Shown piece after piece: positions 1 to 9,239 of a stretch of 64,000 nt of DNA. The notes beneath the pieces were generated by a model. It was not told where the DNA came from and did not search any database. It saw only the letters and a program-made list of their open reading frames with translations. The DNA comes from JBKBUF01 sp046290815 (GTDB lineage Bacteria; Bacteroidota; Bacteroidia; Cytophagales; Cytophagaceae): NCBI GenBank assembly GCA_046290815.1, contig JBKBUF010000018.1, positions 1 through 64,000 on the forward strand, read 5' to 3'. Every line of letters starts with the position of its first letter. The stretch's first letter is position 1. The position numbers and the translations under genes were made by a program.

Positions 1-137
1 AGCAATTAAATATCCTGAAAGATTAAAGATCTGTTGAAATATGGAAAAGTTTTTCAAACTTTACCACATTCCAACAGAGATAATAATTTTAATAATGACA
101 CAGTTATTTAAACAGAACCCGGCAGTCAGTGCCTTAA

Positions 138-169
138 ACTCTAACACCTTAACACTCTAACACCTTAAC
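138..169. repeat. Two tandem copies of a 16-bp unit
   Basis: Two perfect adjacent copies of ACTCTAACACCTTAAC (138-153 and 154-169) lie just beyond the 3' end of the comB-like gene. Similar but imperfect CTAACAC/CTTAACAC wording occurs near 980-1050 and 25480-25530, so this looks like a dispersed low-complexity spacer repeat. No function can be assigned. Confidence 0.6.
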
Positions 170-180
170 ACTTTTTCACT

Positions 181-909
181 TCATTTCACTTTCACAACCT
201 CCTCCTGCATAACCACCAGTTCGCCGTCTTTCAAAACAGGAATGATGTTATACACATCTTCAGTCATGCAGAATTTGATATCTTCTTCAATGTTGAGGTT
301 CTTAAGTCTTCTTACATGTGAGCATGTGGAGATAAAATCGAGAAGATCTGACTTGGCTTGGTTATAAAGATGTTTTGCAGCAACTGCAGCATCACTTTCT
401 ATTTCAAAATGTTTTTTTAGTCCTTCAGTAAGGGCGCCGGCGTACAAGGTGTCTTCCAGATTTACTTTTCCTTTCCAGCCAGCACAAACGATCAAAACAT
501 CGTTTGGTTGGGAGATAAGATAATTGATAACAGTAGTCTTATTAAGAAATGAGCCGACTATAACTTCAGAAGCGTCTTTTGATTTGGTAATGGCCAAGGT
601 GCCATTTGTAGTTGTCATCGCTATGGTTTTGCCTTCAAAGGCATTGTTCATATAGGCAAACGGTGAGTTTCCAAGGTCAAAGCCTTCTGCCATTTTACCA
701 TCTCTCTCTGCCGCACCAACACATCCCTGAGATTTGAGGGAGCGGCATTCGTCAAGACATGCTACAGGAATTATTTTTGCTACACCATTAGCAAGCGCAG
801 TGGTCATGCAAGAAGTAGCTCTTAATATATCAACTATTACCACTACTGTATTCTCCAGTTTGTATAAATGGAGAAGTTCAGGGGTCAGGCACACATCTGC
901 TTTTTTCAT
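181..909 (-). CDS. comB: 2-phosphosulfolactate phosphatase family protein (ComB-like)
   Basis: The 242-residue protein matches the ComB family, which removes phosphate from 2-phosphosulfolactate in a Mg2+-dependent reaction. Family motifs are in order: DILRATS at residues 27-33, ERDG at 68-71, GNSP at 80-83, TTTNGT at 99-104 and a CAGW segment near 142. Length is normal for the family and no signal peptide is seen, so it should be cytosolic. It lies downstream of rnhB and gcvT on the same strand (128 bp after gcvT) and may share their transcript. No other coenzyme M or sulfolactate genes are visible here, so the physiological substrate is uncertain; in non-methanogens the family is often an orphan. 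The family call is strong, the exact substrate is inference. Confidence 0.85.
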   Translation of the reverse strand: MKKADVCLTPELLHLYKLENTVVVIVDILRATSCMTTALANGVAKIIPVACLDECRSLKSQGCVGAAERDGKMAEGFDLGNSPFAYMNNAFEGKTIAMTTTNGTLAITKSKDASEVIVGSFLNKTTVINYLISQPNDVLIVCAGWKGKVNLEDTLYAGALTEGLKKHFEIESDAAVAAKHLYNQAKSDLLDFISTCSHVRRLKNLNIEEDIKFCMTEDVYNIIPVLKDGELVVMQEEVVKVK

Positions 910-1037
910 TTCCTGTTTATTACTAAAGTTAAACTCGAAACTTGAAATTCGAAATTCTAATCTCTAAACCTAATTAAATTCTAACCTTTAAATTATTTAC
1001 CTTCTCTCCTAATACTCTAACTCCACACTTCGCACTG

Positions 1038-2156
1038 TTACGCTAACTCCGCACTCTTCTTCACAAACGGCATTTTCACTACCCTCGCCTTTACCGGTTT
1101 GTTTCTTATGTTCACGGCTATCTCAGTACCCGGACTTGCATATTCTTGTAAAACATATCCCATGCCTATTCCGATTCCTAAGGTTGGTGACTGGGTGCCG
1201 GAGGTAACTTCACCGATTTTTTGTCCTTCTGTGTTTAATAGCTCATAATGGCTTCTTGGAATTCCTCTTTCCACCATTTCAAACCCTACAAGTTTTTTCT
1301 TAATTCCTTCCTGCTTTTGCTTAGAAAAATTTTCAGAGTTGATAAAATCTTTATTGAATTTGGTTATCCATCCTAGTCCTGCTTCCAGAGGAGATGTATT
1401 ATCATCGATATCATTACCATATAGACAAAATCCCATTTCCAATCTCAATGTATCTCTTGCTCCCAGGCCGATAGGTTTGATTCCAAACTCTTCCCCTGCT
1501 TTCATGATGGCCGTCCAAGTGGACGCTGCTGCTGAATTGGGTACATAAATCTCAAAGCCACCTGCACCGGTATATCCGGTACTGGAGACTATTACTTCAG
1601 GAATACCAGCAAATTCAGTAACAGTAAAAGAGTAATATTCCAAAGAGTTTAAATCAAATGAAGTTAGTTTTTGCAATGCTTTTATAGCAAGAGGACCTTG
1701 TACTGCAAACAAACAGGTGTTATCAGAAATATTGTTCATCTCTGCTTTTGCAGAATTATGCCTGCTTATCCAATTCCAGTCTTTCTCAATGTTGGATGCA
1801 TTTACCACAAGTAAATATTCATTTTCCTTAAGCATATATACCAGCAAATCGTCAACAATACCTCCTTTGTCATTTGGCAGGCAGGAGTATTGCACTTTTC
1901 CCGGAGTCAGTTTTGAAGCGTCATTGGAGGTGACTTTCTGTATGAGGTCCAGAGCTTTCTCCCCTTTTATAAGGAATTCTCCCATGTGTGATACGTCAAA
2001 AATGCCGACAGCATTTCTAACGGTATTGTGTTCTTCTACATCCGATGAGTACCTGACAGGCATAAGAAACCCGGCAAAAGGTACCATTTTAGCTCCTAAT
2101 GAAATATGTACACTTTCAAGTGGTACATGTTTCAACTCTGTGGCAATTCCTTCCAT
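1038..2156 (-). CDS. gcvT: Glycine cleavage system aminomethyltransferase (T protein)
   Basis: This 372-residue protein is GcvT, which transfers the methylene group from the aminomethyl-lipoyl H protein to tetrahydrofolate and releases ammonia. The N-terminal LGAKMVPFAG segment (20-29), the GIFDVSHMGE segment (51-60) and the NDKGGIVDDL loop (95-104, with the catalytic-position Asp near 102) are typical. The C-terminal barrel domain is complete. The N-terminus is slightly longer than in many homologues, but there is no later in-frame Met before the conserved region. It is not next to gcvH or gcvP, as is common in Bacteroidota. It lies 83 bp downstream of rnhB on the same strand. Confidence 0.95.
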   Translation of the reverse strand: MEGIATELKHVPLESVHISLGAKMVPFAGFLMPVRYSSDVEEHNTVRNAVGIFDVSHMGEFLIKGEKALDLIQKVTSNDASKLTPGKVQYSCLPNDKGGIVDDLLVYMLKENEYLLVVNASNIEKDWNWISRHNSAKAEMNNISDNTCLFAVQGPLAIKALQKLTSFDLNSLEYYSFTVTEFAGIPEVIVSSTGYTGAGGFEIYVPNSAAASTWTAIMKAGEEFGIKPIGLGARDTLRLEMGFCLYGNDIDDNTSPLEAGLGWITKFNKDFINSENFSKQKQEGIKKKLVGFEMVERGIPRSHYELLNTEGQKIGEVTSGTQSPTLGIGIGMGYVLQEYASPGTEIAVNIRNKPVKARVVKMPFVKKSAELA

Positions 2157-2239
2157 GAGAATATTTGAATAAAATTAAGAAAATAAATGATTGGTTAAAA
2201 ATAATGGTAGGATTTATAAGGGAAATGTTAAAGTATTCA

Positions 2240-2848
2240 TTAAAATAGTTCTAATTGACTTGTTTCTTTATCTCCGGTCAGTGAAAAAGACAATCTGTGA
2301 TAAGGGCTTACTCCTGATTCCAAAATAGCTTCCCTATGTTTGGGGGTGCCATATCCAACATTGTTAGCCCAATCATATTGAGGAAATTTTCTTGATAACT
2401 TTACCATATAATCATCCCTATATGTTTTTGCAAGTACAGACGCTGCTGCTATGGAAAGGAACTTTGCATCACCTTCTACAATGCAATGGAAAGGGATTTT
2501 TTTATATGGTTTAAAACGGTTTCCATCAATCAGTAAAAGTTCAGGTTTAACTTTTAGTTTTTCTACTGATTTGTGCATAGCAAGGAATGAAGCATTCAGA
2601 ATATTTATTTCATCAATTTTTTTATGTGAAACTTCTGCCACGCTCCAGGCTATGGCTTCTTTTTCAATTTCAGGTCTAAGCTCTTCTCTTTGTTTTTTTG
2701 TGAGCTGTTTGGAATCATTAAGAAGCTTATGCTTAAAGTCTTTAGGCAGTATAACCGCCGCAGCAAATACCGGTCCTGCAAGACAGCCCCTGCCGGCTTC
2801 ATCAAGTCCGGCTTCAATAAGGTCTGTAGTATAGCAGGATTTTAACAT
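2240..2848 (-). CDS. rnhB: Ribonuclease HII
   Basis: RNase HII cleaves the RNA strand of RNA-DNA hybrids and removes single ribonucleotides from DNA. The signature GLDEAGRGCLAGPV starts at residue 14, giving the first metal ligands Asp16 and Glu17. LLIDGN near residue 105 supplies a third acidic ligand, and AAASVLAKTYRDDYM in the C-terminal half fits the family. At 202 residues it has the usual length. It is the first of three same-strand genes (rnhB, gcvT, comB-like), and its start faces the divergent NUDIX gene about 95 bp away. Confidence 0.95.
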   Translation of the reverse strand: MLKSCYTTDLIEAGLDEAGRGCLAGPVFAAAVILPKDFKHKLLNDSKQLTKKQREELRPEIEKEAIAWSVAEVSHKKIDEINILNASFLAMHKSVEKLKVKPELLLIDGNRFKPYKKIPFHCIVEGDAKFLSIAAASVLAKTYRDDYMVKLSRKFPQYDWANNVGYGTPKHREAILESGVSPYHRLSFSLTGDKETSQLELF

Positions 2849-2942
2849 CAGATCAGGGCAGATTTAACTTAATGCTTATGAAATTGTATTATATAAAAAT
2901 AGCCATAAAAAACAGCTTATTAAAGAGGAGGTATTTTTTATT

Positions 2943-3527
2943 ATGTTAAATTTATCCACAAAAAATTCAGAGATGACACCGGATCTAAATCACAACCCCT
3001 GGAAAACGCTATCCAGTAAAACTATATATGACAATCCATGGATTAATGTCAGGGAAGACCAGGTTTTAAATCCTTCAGGAGGCAAAGGAATTTACGGAGT
3101 GGTTTCTTTTAAGAATCTGGCGATAGGAGTAGTACCCGTTGATTCACATGGAAATACATATCTTGTGGGCCAATACAGATACACATTAAACGAATATTCC
3201 TGGGAAATACCGGAAGGTGGAGGCGATCCTAATGTGGATCCTGTGGAATCGGCTAAAAGAGAGCTGAAAGAAGAAACGGGATTTGAGGCAGAAAAATGGG
3301 AATTTATTGGAAGAATTCATACCTCCAATTCGGTGACTTCCGAAGTTGGTTACCTGTATTTGGCAACTGATCTGAAGGCTGGGGAAAGCAGCCCCGAAGA
3401 AACAGAAGAATTATTTGTTAAAAAACTGCCTCTTAAAGAGGCTGTGGAGATGGTGATGTCAGGAGAAATTACTGATAGTCTTAGTATTGCCGGTATTTTA
3501 AAAGCAGCAAGGTTATTAAATATTTAG
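2943..3527 (+). CDS. NUDIX hydrolase, ADP-ribose pyrophosphatase-like
   Basis: A 194-residue NUDIX-fold hydrolase, probably acting on ADP-ribose or a related nucleoside diphosphate. The Nudix box spans about residues 92-114 and contains the metal-binding RELKEETGF core. The first glutamate of the textbook consensus is Val here, a variation that should be kept in mind when predicting activity. The segment before the box (WEIPEGGG, from residue 87) and the SNSVTSEVGYLYLA stretch after it resemble the ADPRase subgroup. No signal peptide. A purine-rich stretch (AAAGAGGAGG) 10-15 bases upstream of the ATG could serve as a ribosome binding site. Confidence 0.85.
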   Translation: MLNLSTKNSEMTPDLNHNPWKTLSSKTIYDNPWINVREDQVLNPSGGKGIYGVVSFKNLAIGVVPVDSHGNTYLVGQYRYTLNEYSWEIPEGGGDPNVDPVESAKRELKEETGFEAEKWEFIGRIHTSNSVTSEVGYLYLATDLKAGESSPEETEELFVKKLPLKEAVEMVMSGEITDSLSIAGILKAARLLNI

Positions 3528-3626
3528 AACCTGGTAATTTTTTTTCAATTCAATTGTAAGGTTTTTCCCATCTGATTGTAGAACGTAAAAGTACCACCCG
3601 GTTGCTTTTGTATTATTCGACGAAAT

Positions 3627-3667
3627 TATAGCCATATTTTTTTAATAATAGGGAAATTTTGGCTATA
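3627..3667. repeat. Inverted repeat upstream of the BNR-repeat protein
   Basis: TATAGCCA (3627-3634) and its exact reverse complement TGGCTATA (3660-3667) are separated by 25 bp of AT-rich sequence, about 70 bp upstream of the secreted propeller gene. The spacing suggests two operator half-sites rather than a terminator, but no regulator is evident. Confidence 0.35.
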
Positions 3668-3736
3668 TTAATCGGATATTCAAAATTATAAATACACTGG
3701 GGAAGTGTCTTTATAGTTTAACACATTAGATTGTTT

Positions 3737-6493
3737 ATGAAAAAAACAATTATCTTTTTCCTCTTTTTTTTCTCTTACGGTTTTACTCAAGCTCAGGACT
3801 GGTATAATATGTTACAGGAGGCTGATAACTATTACGAAGTTGTCAGACGGCTGGAGGAATATTATAAGCACAGGGATAAAGGACAGGGCAGTGGATATAA
3901 GCAATTCAAGCGTTGGGAGTATTTCATGAGAGAAAAGATTGATCAGCATGGACGATTCATCAATCAGGAATATTACTTTGAGGAAGTAAGAAAATTTAAA
4001 GAGAAAAATGCTCAGCAGGGAAATGCTCGGGTTGCAACACATTCATGGGTTGAGCTTGGACCAAAAACCTGGAATAGAACATCCAGCTGGAATCCTGGAA
4101 TCGGCAGAATAACCTGTATTGCCATACATCCTACCAACACTAATATAATTTACATAGGAGCTCCATTAGGTGGTGTATGGAAAACTACCAATGGTGGTGG
4201 TACCTGGACCAACAATACTGACAATCTACCTAACCTTGGAGTATTCAGTCTGGCCATAGACCCATCCAATACCAATGTTGTGTATATGGGTGGAAGCGCT
4301 GCTTTGAGAATGTATAAATCTGTTGACGGCGGTACTACCTGGAATCCTTCCACCACCGGACTGAATGGTCAGGTAAACAGAATTATTATTCACCCTACTA
4401 CTACTACTATAGTTTTGGCGGCCACTTCCCAAGGTATATACAGAAGTACCAATAGCGGAGGAAGCTGGACTCAGGTAAGAACCGGAAGCTGGAACGATCT
4501 TGAGTTTAAACCGGGTGATCCAAGTACGGTTTATGCCAGCGGGACAGGATTTGCCAGATCTTCGGATAATGGTGTTACATGGACTGCAATAGGTGCAGCC
4601 AACGGAATTCCTAATTCAGGCAGGTCTTTTATATCTGTTACTCCTGCCAATCCAAACTACGTTTATATGGTACAGGCCAATGGAAGTGAGTTCGGATATT
4701 TATATCGCTCAATAGATTCAGGAAATAATTTTACCATTAGAGTTACCGGCGATGCTGCATCAGGTACCAATTATTTTGGTTATTCTCCTGCCGGCACAGG
4801 CACCGGTGGGCAGGCAGGATATGACATGGCCATGTGTGTTTCTCCCACAAATGCAGATGAAGTACATATTGCAGGAATTATCTGTTGGAAATCTACTAAC
4901 GGAGGAACATCATTTACTGCAACTACTGAATGGTCATATCCAAATGCAAGAGGTTATAACCATGCAGATGTTCATGCATTAGAGTATGTAGGCAATACTG
5001 TTTACTCCGGAAGTGATGGAGGAATTTTCAAAGCTGTGGGTGGAGTATCACCATGGACAGACCTTAGCCCCGGATTGGGTATTCGTCAATTCTACAGAAT
5101 AGCTTGTTCTAAAACGGATGCTAATATGGTTGCTGGTGGTGCACAAGATAACGGATCCAGTATAAAAAAATCCACAGGATGGATTGACTGGCTCGGAGCT
5201 GACGGGATGGAGACGCTTATAGATTACAATAACAATAATATCATATATGGTACCTCTCAATATGGTAGTTTATATAAAAGTACCAATGGCGGAGCAAGCA
5301 GAACGGATCTGACTGAGCCTGAAACTGACGGGGCCTGGGTAACTCCTTTGGCCATGGATCCGGTTACTTCTACTACCATATATGCAGCTTATAACGACCT
5401 TTACCGGAGTACAAACGGCGGGACAACCTGGACGAAAATTTCAAATTTTACAGGTACTGCCAACTGTGAAGCGTTGGCAATAGCACCTTCCAATACCAGT
5501 ATAATTTATGTAGGTAAAGGCGGAACACTTTATAAAACAATTAATGGAGGAACTGACTGGACTACTATTAATACCCCATCCACCTCTACAATAGGTTATA
5601 TTACTGTACATCCCACCAATCCTAATGTTGTGGCAGTAACTCATGCTACAGGGTCTACTCTTGTATATAAAAGTACTAATGGAGGAACGACATGGACTAA
5701 TTACGGAACCGGTCTTCCGAACATCGGAGCAAAATGTGCAGTGTTTGAAAATAACTCCTCAGAAGGTTTGTATGTGGGTTTGAATGTAGGAGTTTACTAT
5801 AGAAATAATTCCTTACCTGGCTGGGTTGCTTATATGAATGATCTGCCCAATGTTGATGTAAGAGAACTGGAAATATTTGAGGCAGGCTCTAAACTGAGAG
5901 CAGCAACGTATGGCCGTGGATTATGGGAGACTAATTTATACAATGCGTTGCCTGTGGAGATAGTATCATTGCAGATCAGGCCGGTAAATAATTCAAAACA
6001 TGCGGCTGTGGAGTGGACCACATCTATGGAATCAGGAAATGACTATTTTGAAGTTCAAAAATCAGTTAACGGTCGTGATTTTTTCCCGACAGGCAGGGTA
6101 GATAGTCGTGGAGATGGCAATCAAGCAGGTGACTACAGATGGATTGACTTGGCACCTTTTGCCGGAACAACCTATTACAGGCTGGCACAATACGATAATG
6201 ATGGAACTGTTCATTATACAAATATGATCAGTTATGTTCATACTGCTACAGATATAGAGGTACACGTATTTCCGAACCCAACACAGGATGCATTTAATAT
6301 TATAGCAAATCTTGAAAACGCTGAAGAATCGGTAATGACTATCACTGATATGAGTGGAAGAGTATTGATCAGCGATACACATTTTCAACTTAATGTGAAT
6401 TATCTTATCGGAGAAAATTTGCTTCCCGGTATGTATCTTATGAATATTTCCTCAGGAGACAAAATAAAGCAAGTTAAGTTAGTTAAGAATTAA
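3737..6493 (+). CDS. Secreted BNR/sialidase-like propeller protein with T9SS sorting domain
   Basis: A protein of about 918 residues that begins with a signal peptide (MKKTIIFFLFFFSYG, cleaved after AQA). The body is made of many BNR/sortilin-type repeats with the motif (S/T)TNGGTTW, arranged as beta-propellers from about residue 90 to 730; a YGRGLWETNL strand closes the last one. An Fn3-like segment (LPVEIVSLQI onward) follows, then a T9SS type A tail starting at VFPNPTQDAF, so the protein should cross the outer membrane through the type IX system and be surface-attached or released. No sialidase Arg triad can be assigned with confidence, so enzymatic function is unknown; adhesion or polysaccharide binding is possible. 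I start at the ATG at 3737; a TTG two codons earlier is less likely. Confidence 0.85.
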   Translation: MKKTIIFFLFFFSYGFTQAQDWYNMLQEADNYYEVVRRLEEYYKHRDKGQGSGYKQFKRWEYFMREKIDQHGRFINQEYYFEEVRKFKEKNAQQGNARVATHSWVELGPKTWNRTSSWNPGIGRITCIAIHPTNTNIIYIGAPLGGVWKTTNGGGTWTNNTDNLPNLGVFSLAIDPSNTNVVYMGGSAALRMYKSVDGGTTWNPSTTGLNGQVNRIIIHPTTTTIVLAATSQGIYRSTNSGGSWTQVRTGSWNDLEFKPGDPSTVYASGTGFARSSDNGVTWTAIGAANGIPNSGRSFISVTPANPNYVYMVQANGSEFGYLYRSIDSGNNFTIRVTGDAASGTNYFGYSPAGTGTGGQAGYDMAMCVSPTNADEVHIAGIICWKSTNGGTSFTATTEWSYPNARGYNHADVHALEYVGNTVYSGSDGGIFKAVGGVSPWTDLSPGLGIRQFYRIACSKTDANMVAGGAQDNGSSIKKSTGWIDWLGADGMETLIDYNNNNIIYGTSQYGSLYKSTNGGASRTDLTEPETDGAWVTPLAMDPVTSTTIYAAYNDLYRSTNGGTTWTKISNFTGTANCEALAIAPSNTSIIYVGKGGTLYKTINGGTDWTTINTPSTSTIGYITVHPTNPNVVAVTHATGSTLVYKSTNGGTTWTNYGTGLPNIGAKCAVFENNSSEGLYVGLNVGVYYRNNSLPGWVAYMNDLPNVDVRELEIFEAGSKLRAATYGRGLWETNLYNALPVEIVSLQIRPVNNSKHAAVEWTTSMESGNDYFEVQKSVNGRDFFPTGRVDSRGDGNQAGDYRWIDLAPFAGTTYYRLAQYDNDGTVHYTNMISYVHTATDIEVHVFPNPTQDAFNIIANLENAEESVMTITDMSGRVLISDTHFQLNVNYLIGENLLPGMYLMNISSGDKIKQVKLVKN

Positions 6494-6496
6494 ATG

Positions 6497-6527
6497 AAAA
6501 AGGGGCTGCTTCTTTTGAAACAGCCCC
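6497..6527 (-). terminator. Intrinsic terminator of ilvE
   Basis: GGGGCTG (6502-6508) pairs with CAGCCCC (6521-6527) around a 12-base loop. Read on the minus strand the hairpin is followed by five Ts and an AT-rich run, so it ends ilvE transcription. On the plus strand the tail is poorer in T, so stopping the convergent propeller gene there is less certain. Confidence 0.8.
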
Positions 6528-6532
6528 ATCAT

Positions 6533-7603
6533 TTAAGCTTTTATTTTATATACCCAACCGAATTTGTCTTCAGCTTTCCCCAGTTTTATATCATTTAATG
6601 TCTGGTTTAATTTGTTAGACAATACTCTCTTCTCCGGATCCGGTAAAGTATAATCCTTGCCATTGTAATTAATTACAGCAATATGAGTAATGGTTGCAGC
6701 TGTTCCGGTACCAAATGCATCCTGCAAGGTTCCTTTTCCTATGGCATCAATTACCTCTTCGGCTGAAATTCTTCTTTCTTCCACTTTAACACCCCAGTCT
6801 TTGGCAAGTTTCAGAATACTGTCTCTTGTAACTCCCGCAAGAATAGAAGTTGATAATGGAGGAGTGATCAGTGTATCATTAATAATGAACATTACATTCA
6901 TAGTACCTGACTCTTCAAAGTATTTATGCTCTTTGCTGTCAGTCCAGAGTAACTGCTGATATCCTTTTTCAGAAGCAATTTTGGCAGGAAGCAAAGATGC
7001 GGCATAGTTACCACCGGATTTTGCAAAACCAATACCGCCTTCAGCTGCTCTTACATATTCGGTTTCCACAATTACCTTTACGGTACCTTTGTAATACCCT
7101 GCTACAGGAGAGGTGAATATTATGAATTTATAATTGGCAGAAGGTCTTACTCCAATGAATTCGTCTGCTGCATACATCATAGGTCTGATATATAATGAGC
7201 AACCTTCTTTATCAGGAATCCAGTTTTTGTCCAGCTTAATCAATTCCACCATTCCTTCCAGGAAAAGTTCTTCCGTCAGCTCGGGCATACAAAGTCTTTT
7301 GGCTGAAAGATTCATTCTTTTCAAATGGTCAAAAGGGCGGAAAATCAGAATTTCTCCATTTGAGCCTTTATAAGCCTTCATCCCTTCAAAGATCGTTTGT
7401 CCATAATGAAGAACGGAAGTAGCAGGGCTCATTGACAGATTTTGAAAAGGTACTATTCTAGGTCTGACCCATTGTTTGTCTTTGTAATCAGCGACAAACA
7501 TGTGGTCTGAATATGTAGCTCCAAACTCCAGGTTGGTAAAATCAGTCTGCTCCAGCTTTGACTTACCCGTTTTCTCGATCTCTATATTTAAAGTATTGGC
7601 CAT
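6533..7603 (-). CDS. ilvE: Branched-chain amino acid aminotransferase
   Basis: A class IV PLP-dependent aminotransferase that moves the amino group between glutamate and the keto acids of leucine, isoleucine and valine. The 356-residue length matches the longer IlvE subgroup. LHYGQTIFEGMKAYKG (65-80) is the family's N-terminal hallmark, and the PLP-binding Lys is expected at 195 within AKSGGNYAASLL. FEESGTMNVMF and GTGTAATITHI complete the active site. No signal peptide. It is a single-gene unit ending in a good terminator, converging on the propeller gene. Confidence 0.95.
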   Translation of the reverse strand: MANTLNIEIEKTGKSKLEQTDFTNLEFGATYSDHMFVADYKDKQWVRPRIVPFQNLSMSPATSVLHYGQTIFEGMKAYKGSNGEILIFRPFDHLKRMNLSAKRLCMPELTEELFLEGMVELIKLDKNWIPDKEGCSLYIRPMMYAADEFIGVRPSANYKFIIFTSPVAGYYKGTVKVIVETEYVRAAEGGIGFAKSGGNYAASLLPAKIASEKGYQQLLWTDSKEHKYFEESGTMNVMFIINDTLITPPLSTSILAGVTRDSILKLAKDWGVKVEERRISAEEVIDAIGKGTLQDAFGTGTAATITHIAVINYNGKDYTLPDPEKRVLSNKLNQTLNDIKLGKAEDKFGWVYKIKA

Positions 7604-7769
7604 AAAAATGGGAATTCGTATTGCGTAAAAATATTACTTAATTAATGTAAAATCAACGAACAAAGCGAATATTAGTTGTTTTTTCCGAAACGAACTATTG
7701 ATTCTTTAAGTCCCTTAGATATTTTTCAAGATAGGAAATGTTTGATCAGAGGTAAGATTTATAAGTGTT

Positions 7770-8702
7770 TTACCAGCTTTGGTTGCTGTTTTTAGACTTG
7801 CATAAAGTGAAAACCCTTGATATGTTAAATCCTATCCTGATGTCTCCTTTAGACCAATTGTCGGTGGTGGAAGGGATAAATTGAGATTCTATCATGCCCG
7901 CAGAATTTGTCACATGAACCTGAAATACGTGGCCACCTGTCTCAATATCAAATCCTACAGCAAAGGAATCGGAAAAATTATCGGAAGTGTATCCGGGTAA
8001 AAGGTAATAATATTCAGAGCATAGTGAAATCCTTCTGCTTAGTTTAAAGCGGCCGGCAAAACCTAGGGCCCATATATCATGCTGATCATTCCTCGTAGCT
8101 ACAAGATTTCTATGTAAGAAAGTGGGGCTTACCTGAAGCGATAATCTTTCGCTGAATTTTCGCGCGATCATTAGCTGGTAAGTATAAATAAGTCTTGAAG
8201 TCAGGTCAAGGGGCAGGTCTTGAGTAGATTTTGGCGCGGTGTTAATTGTAGTATTAAAATATCCAACTACTGTTACCGGCATTTTAACATTGCCTTTACT
8301 TTGTCTTAGAAGCTTACATTTCAGGTATCCGTCAAATGCTTTGTTGACGGTGCTTCTCCCGATCCCAACAGTAAGATGATTGCTGATACCGTAGTCGAAT
8401 CCCAATCTGATGGTAGCAGCATCCAATCCGAAGAGATTGTAAGCGCCTGAACTGATCGTCCCGAAGCGGTGAGAAATCAATGCCTGCAATACACCTTTAG
8501 CAGGATTTTCTACTGACTGTCCGTTAATAATTCTGGTGCCCTTGAAGGTTGCTTGTGTAAAGTCCCGGTTTTTCACTGCCGATGTTTCCTCTTCAAGCAT
8601 TTGCATAAGGTCATCCTGTGCGAATGATAAAGTTATTGAGTTAAGAAGAAAAATTCCGGAAAGGAAAAAGTATTTTAAAAAATTATTTTTTGTAAGGATC
8701 AT
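7770..8702 (-). CDS. DUF5777-type beta-barrel-like exported protein
   Basis: A 310-residue protein with a signal peptide (hydrophobic FLKYFFLSGIFLLNSITLSFA, cleaved before QDD). The rest is rich in alternating short beta strands, suggesting an outer-membrane or periplasmic barrel. It resembles the Bacteroidota DUF5777 family, often found beside YceI and cytochrome c genes. It is last in a three-gene minus-strand operon and its start overlaps the end of the YceI gene by 20 bp, so translation is probably coupled. Biochemical function is unknown; a role in envelope electron transfer or lipid/quinone handling is only guessed from context. Confidence 0.7.
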   Translation of the reverse strand: MILTKNNFLKYFFLSGIFLLNSITLSFAQDDLMQMLEEETSAVKNRDFTQATFKGTRIINGQSVENPAKGVLQALISHRFGTISSGAYNLFGLDAATIRLGFDYGISNHLTVGIGRSTVNKAFDGYLKCKLLRQSKGNVKMPVTVVGYFNTTINTAPKSTQDLPLDLTSRLIYTYQLMIARKFSERLSLQVSPTFLHRNLVATRNDQHDIWALGFAGRFKLSRRISLCSEYYYLLPGYTSDNFSDSFAVGFDIETGGHVFQVHVTNSAGMIESQFIPSTTDNWSKGDIRIGFNISRVFTLCKSKNSNQSW

Positions 8703-9228
8703 AGTTTAGGTCAACTTTAACTGTTACGGATTCAGCGATTTTATCTTTCATGCCTTTGATGTTGTAATCCTTTAATCTTATCTGCAATACAGCTGAAGCA
8801 AATATTTTTTCTCCTTTCACCTCAATGGTAGCAGGTACTGAAAGTTTTTGTGTTACACCATGCATTGTAAGTTCACCTTCTACCTGCACCTGGTAACTTC
8901 CTTCCTTATCAAATTTTATTTTATTAAGGTCAATAATTTTTCCTTTGAATTCTGATTTCGGGTATTTGGAAGATTCCATGTAATTCTCATTGAAGTGTTC
9001 CTGCATTAGAGCTTTGTCAAATTCAAATGATTTGATCAGTACTGCAAAAACCACTTCGCCATTTTCTGAATTTAGCAGGCTGGTGACCTGATAATTGTGC
9101 GCCTCTATGGTTTCTATAGGCGTTTCAGATTTGAAAGAAACTTTGCCGGTACGTGTAAAAAATTTCTGACCAAATCCTGAATGAGAAATCAGTAAGCTGA
9201 ATGTCAGAAGTAAAAGTAAGTTTTTCAT
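8683..9228 (-). CDS. YceI-family periplasmic lipid-binding protein
   Basis: YceI proteins are lipocalin-like barrels that bind isoprenoids or amphiphiles. This copy has a signal peptide (MKNLLLLLTFSLLISHSGFG) and a domain that includes KSEFKGKIIDLNKI, GELTMHGVTQKLSVPATIEV and a closing VTVKVDLNYDPYKK. I use the internal Met at 9228 because it gives a proper signal peptide; the upstream in-frame extension is hydrophilic and overlaps the preceding gene. About 181 residues, usual for the family. It sits between a cytochrome c lipoprotein and the DUF5777 protein, suggesting a membrane redox or quinone-related role. Confidence 0.88.
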   Translation of the reverse strand: MKNLLLLLTFSLLISHSGFGQKFFTRTGKVSFKSETPIETIEAHNYQVTSLLNSENGEVVFAVLIKSFEFDKALMQEHFNENYMESSKYPKSEFKGKIIDLNKIKFDKEGSYQVQVEGELTMHGVTQKLSVPATIEVKGEKIFASAVLQIRLKDYNIKGMKDKIAESVTVKVDLNYDPYKK

Positions 9229-9239
9229 ATTTGAATGAT

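Noticed and set aside
734..967. 77-codon plus-strand frame at the 5' end of the comB-like gene
   Set aside because: Mostly antisense to a well-supported gene; composition does not look like a protein.
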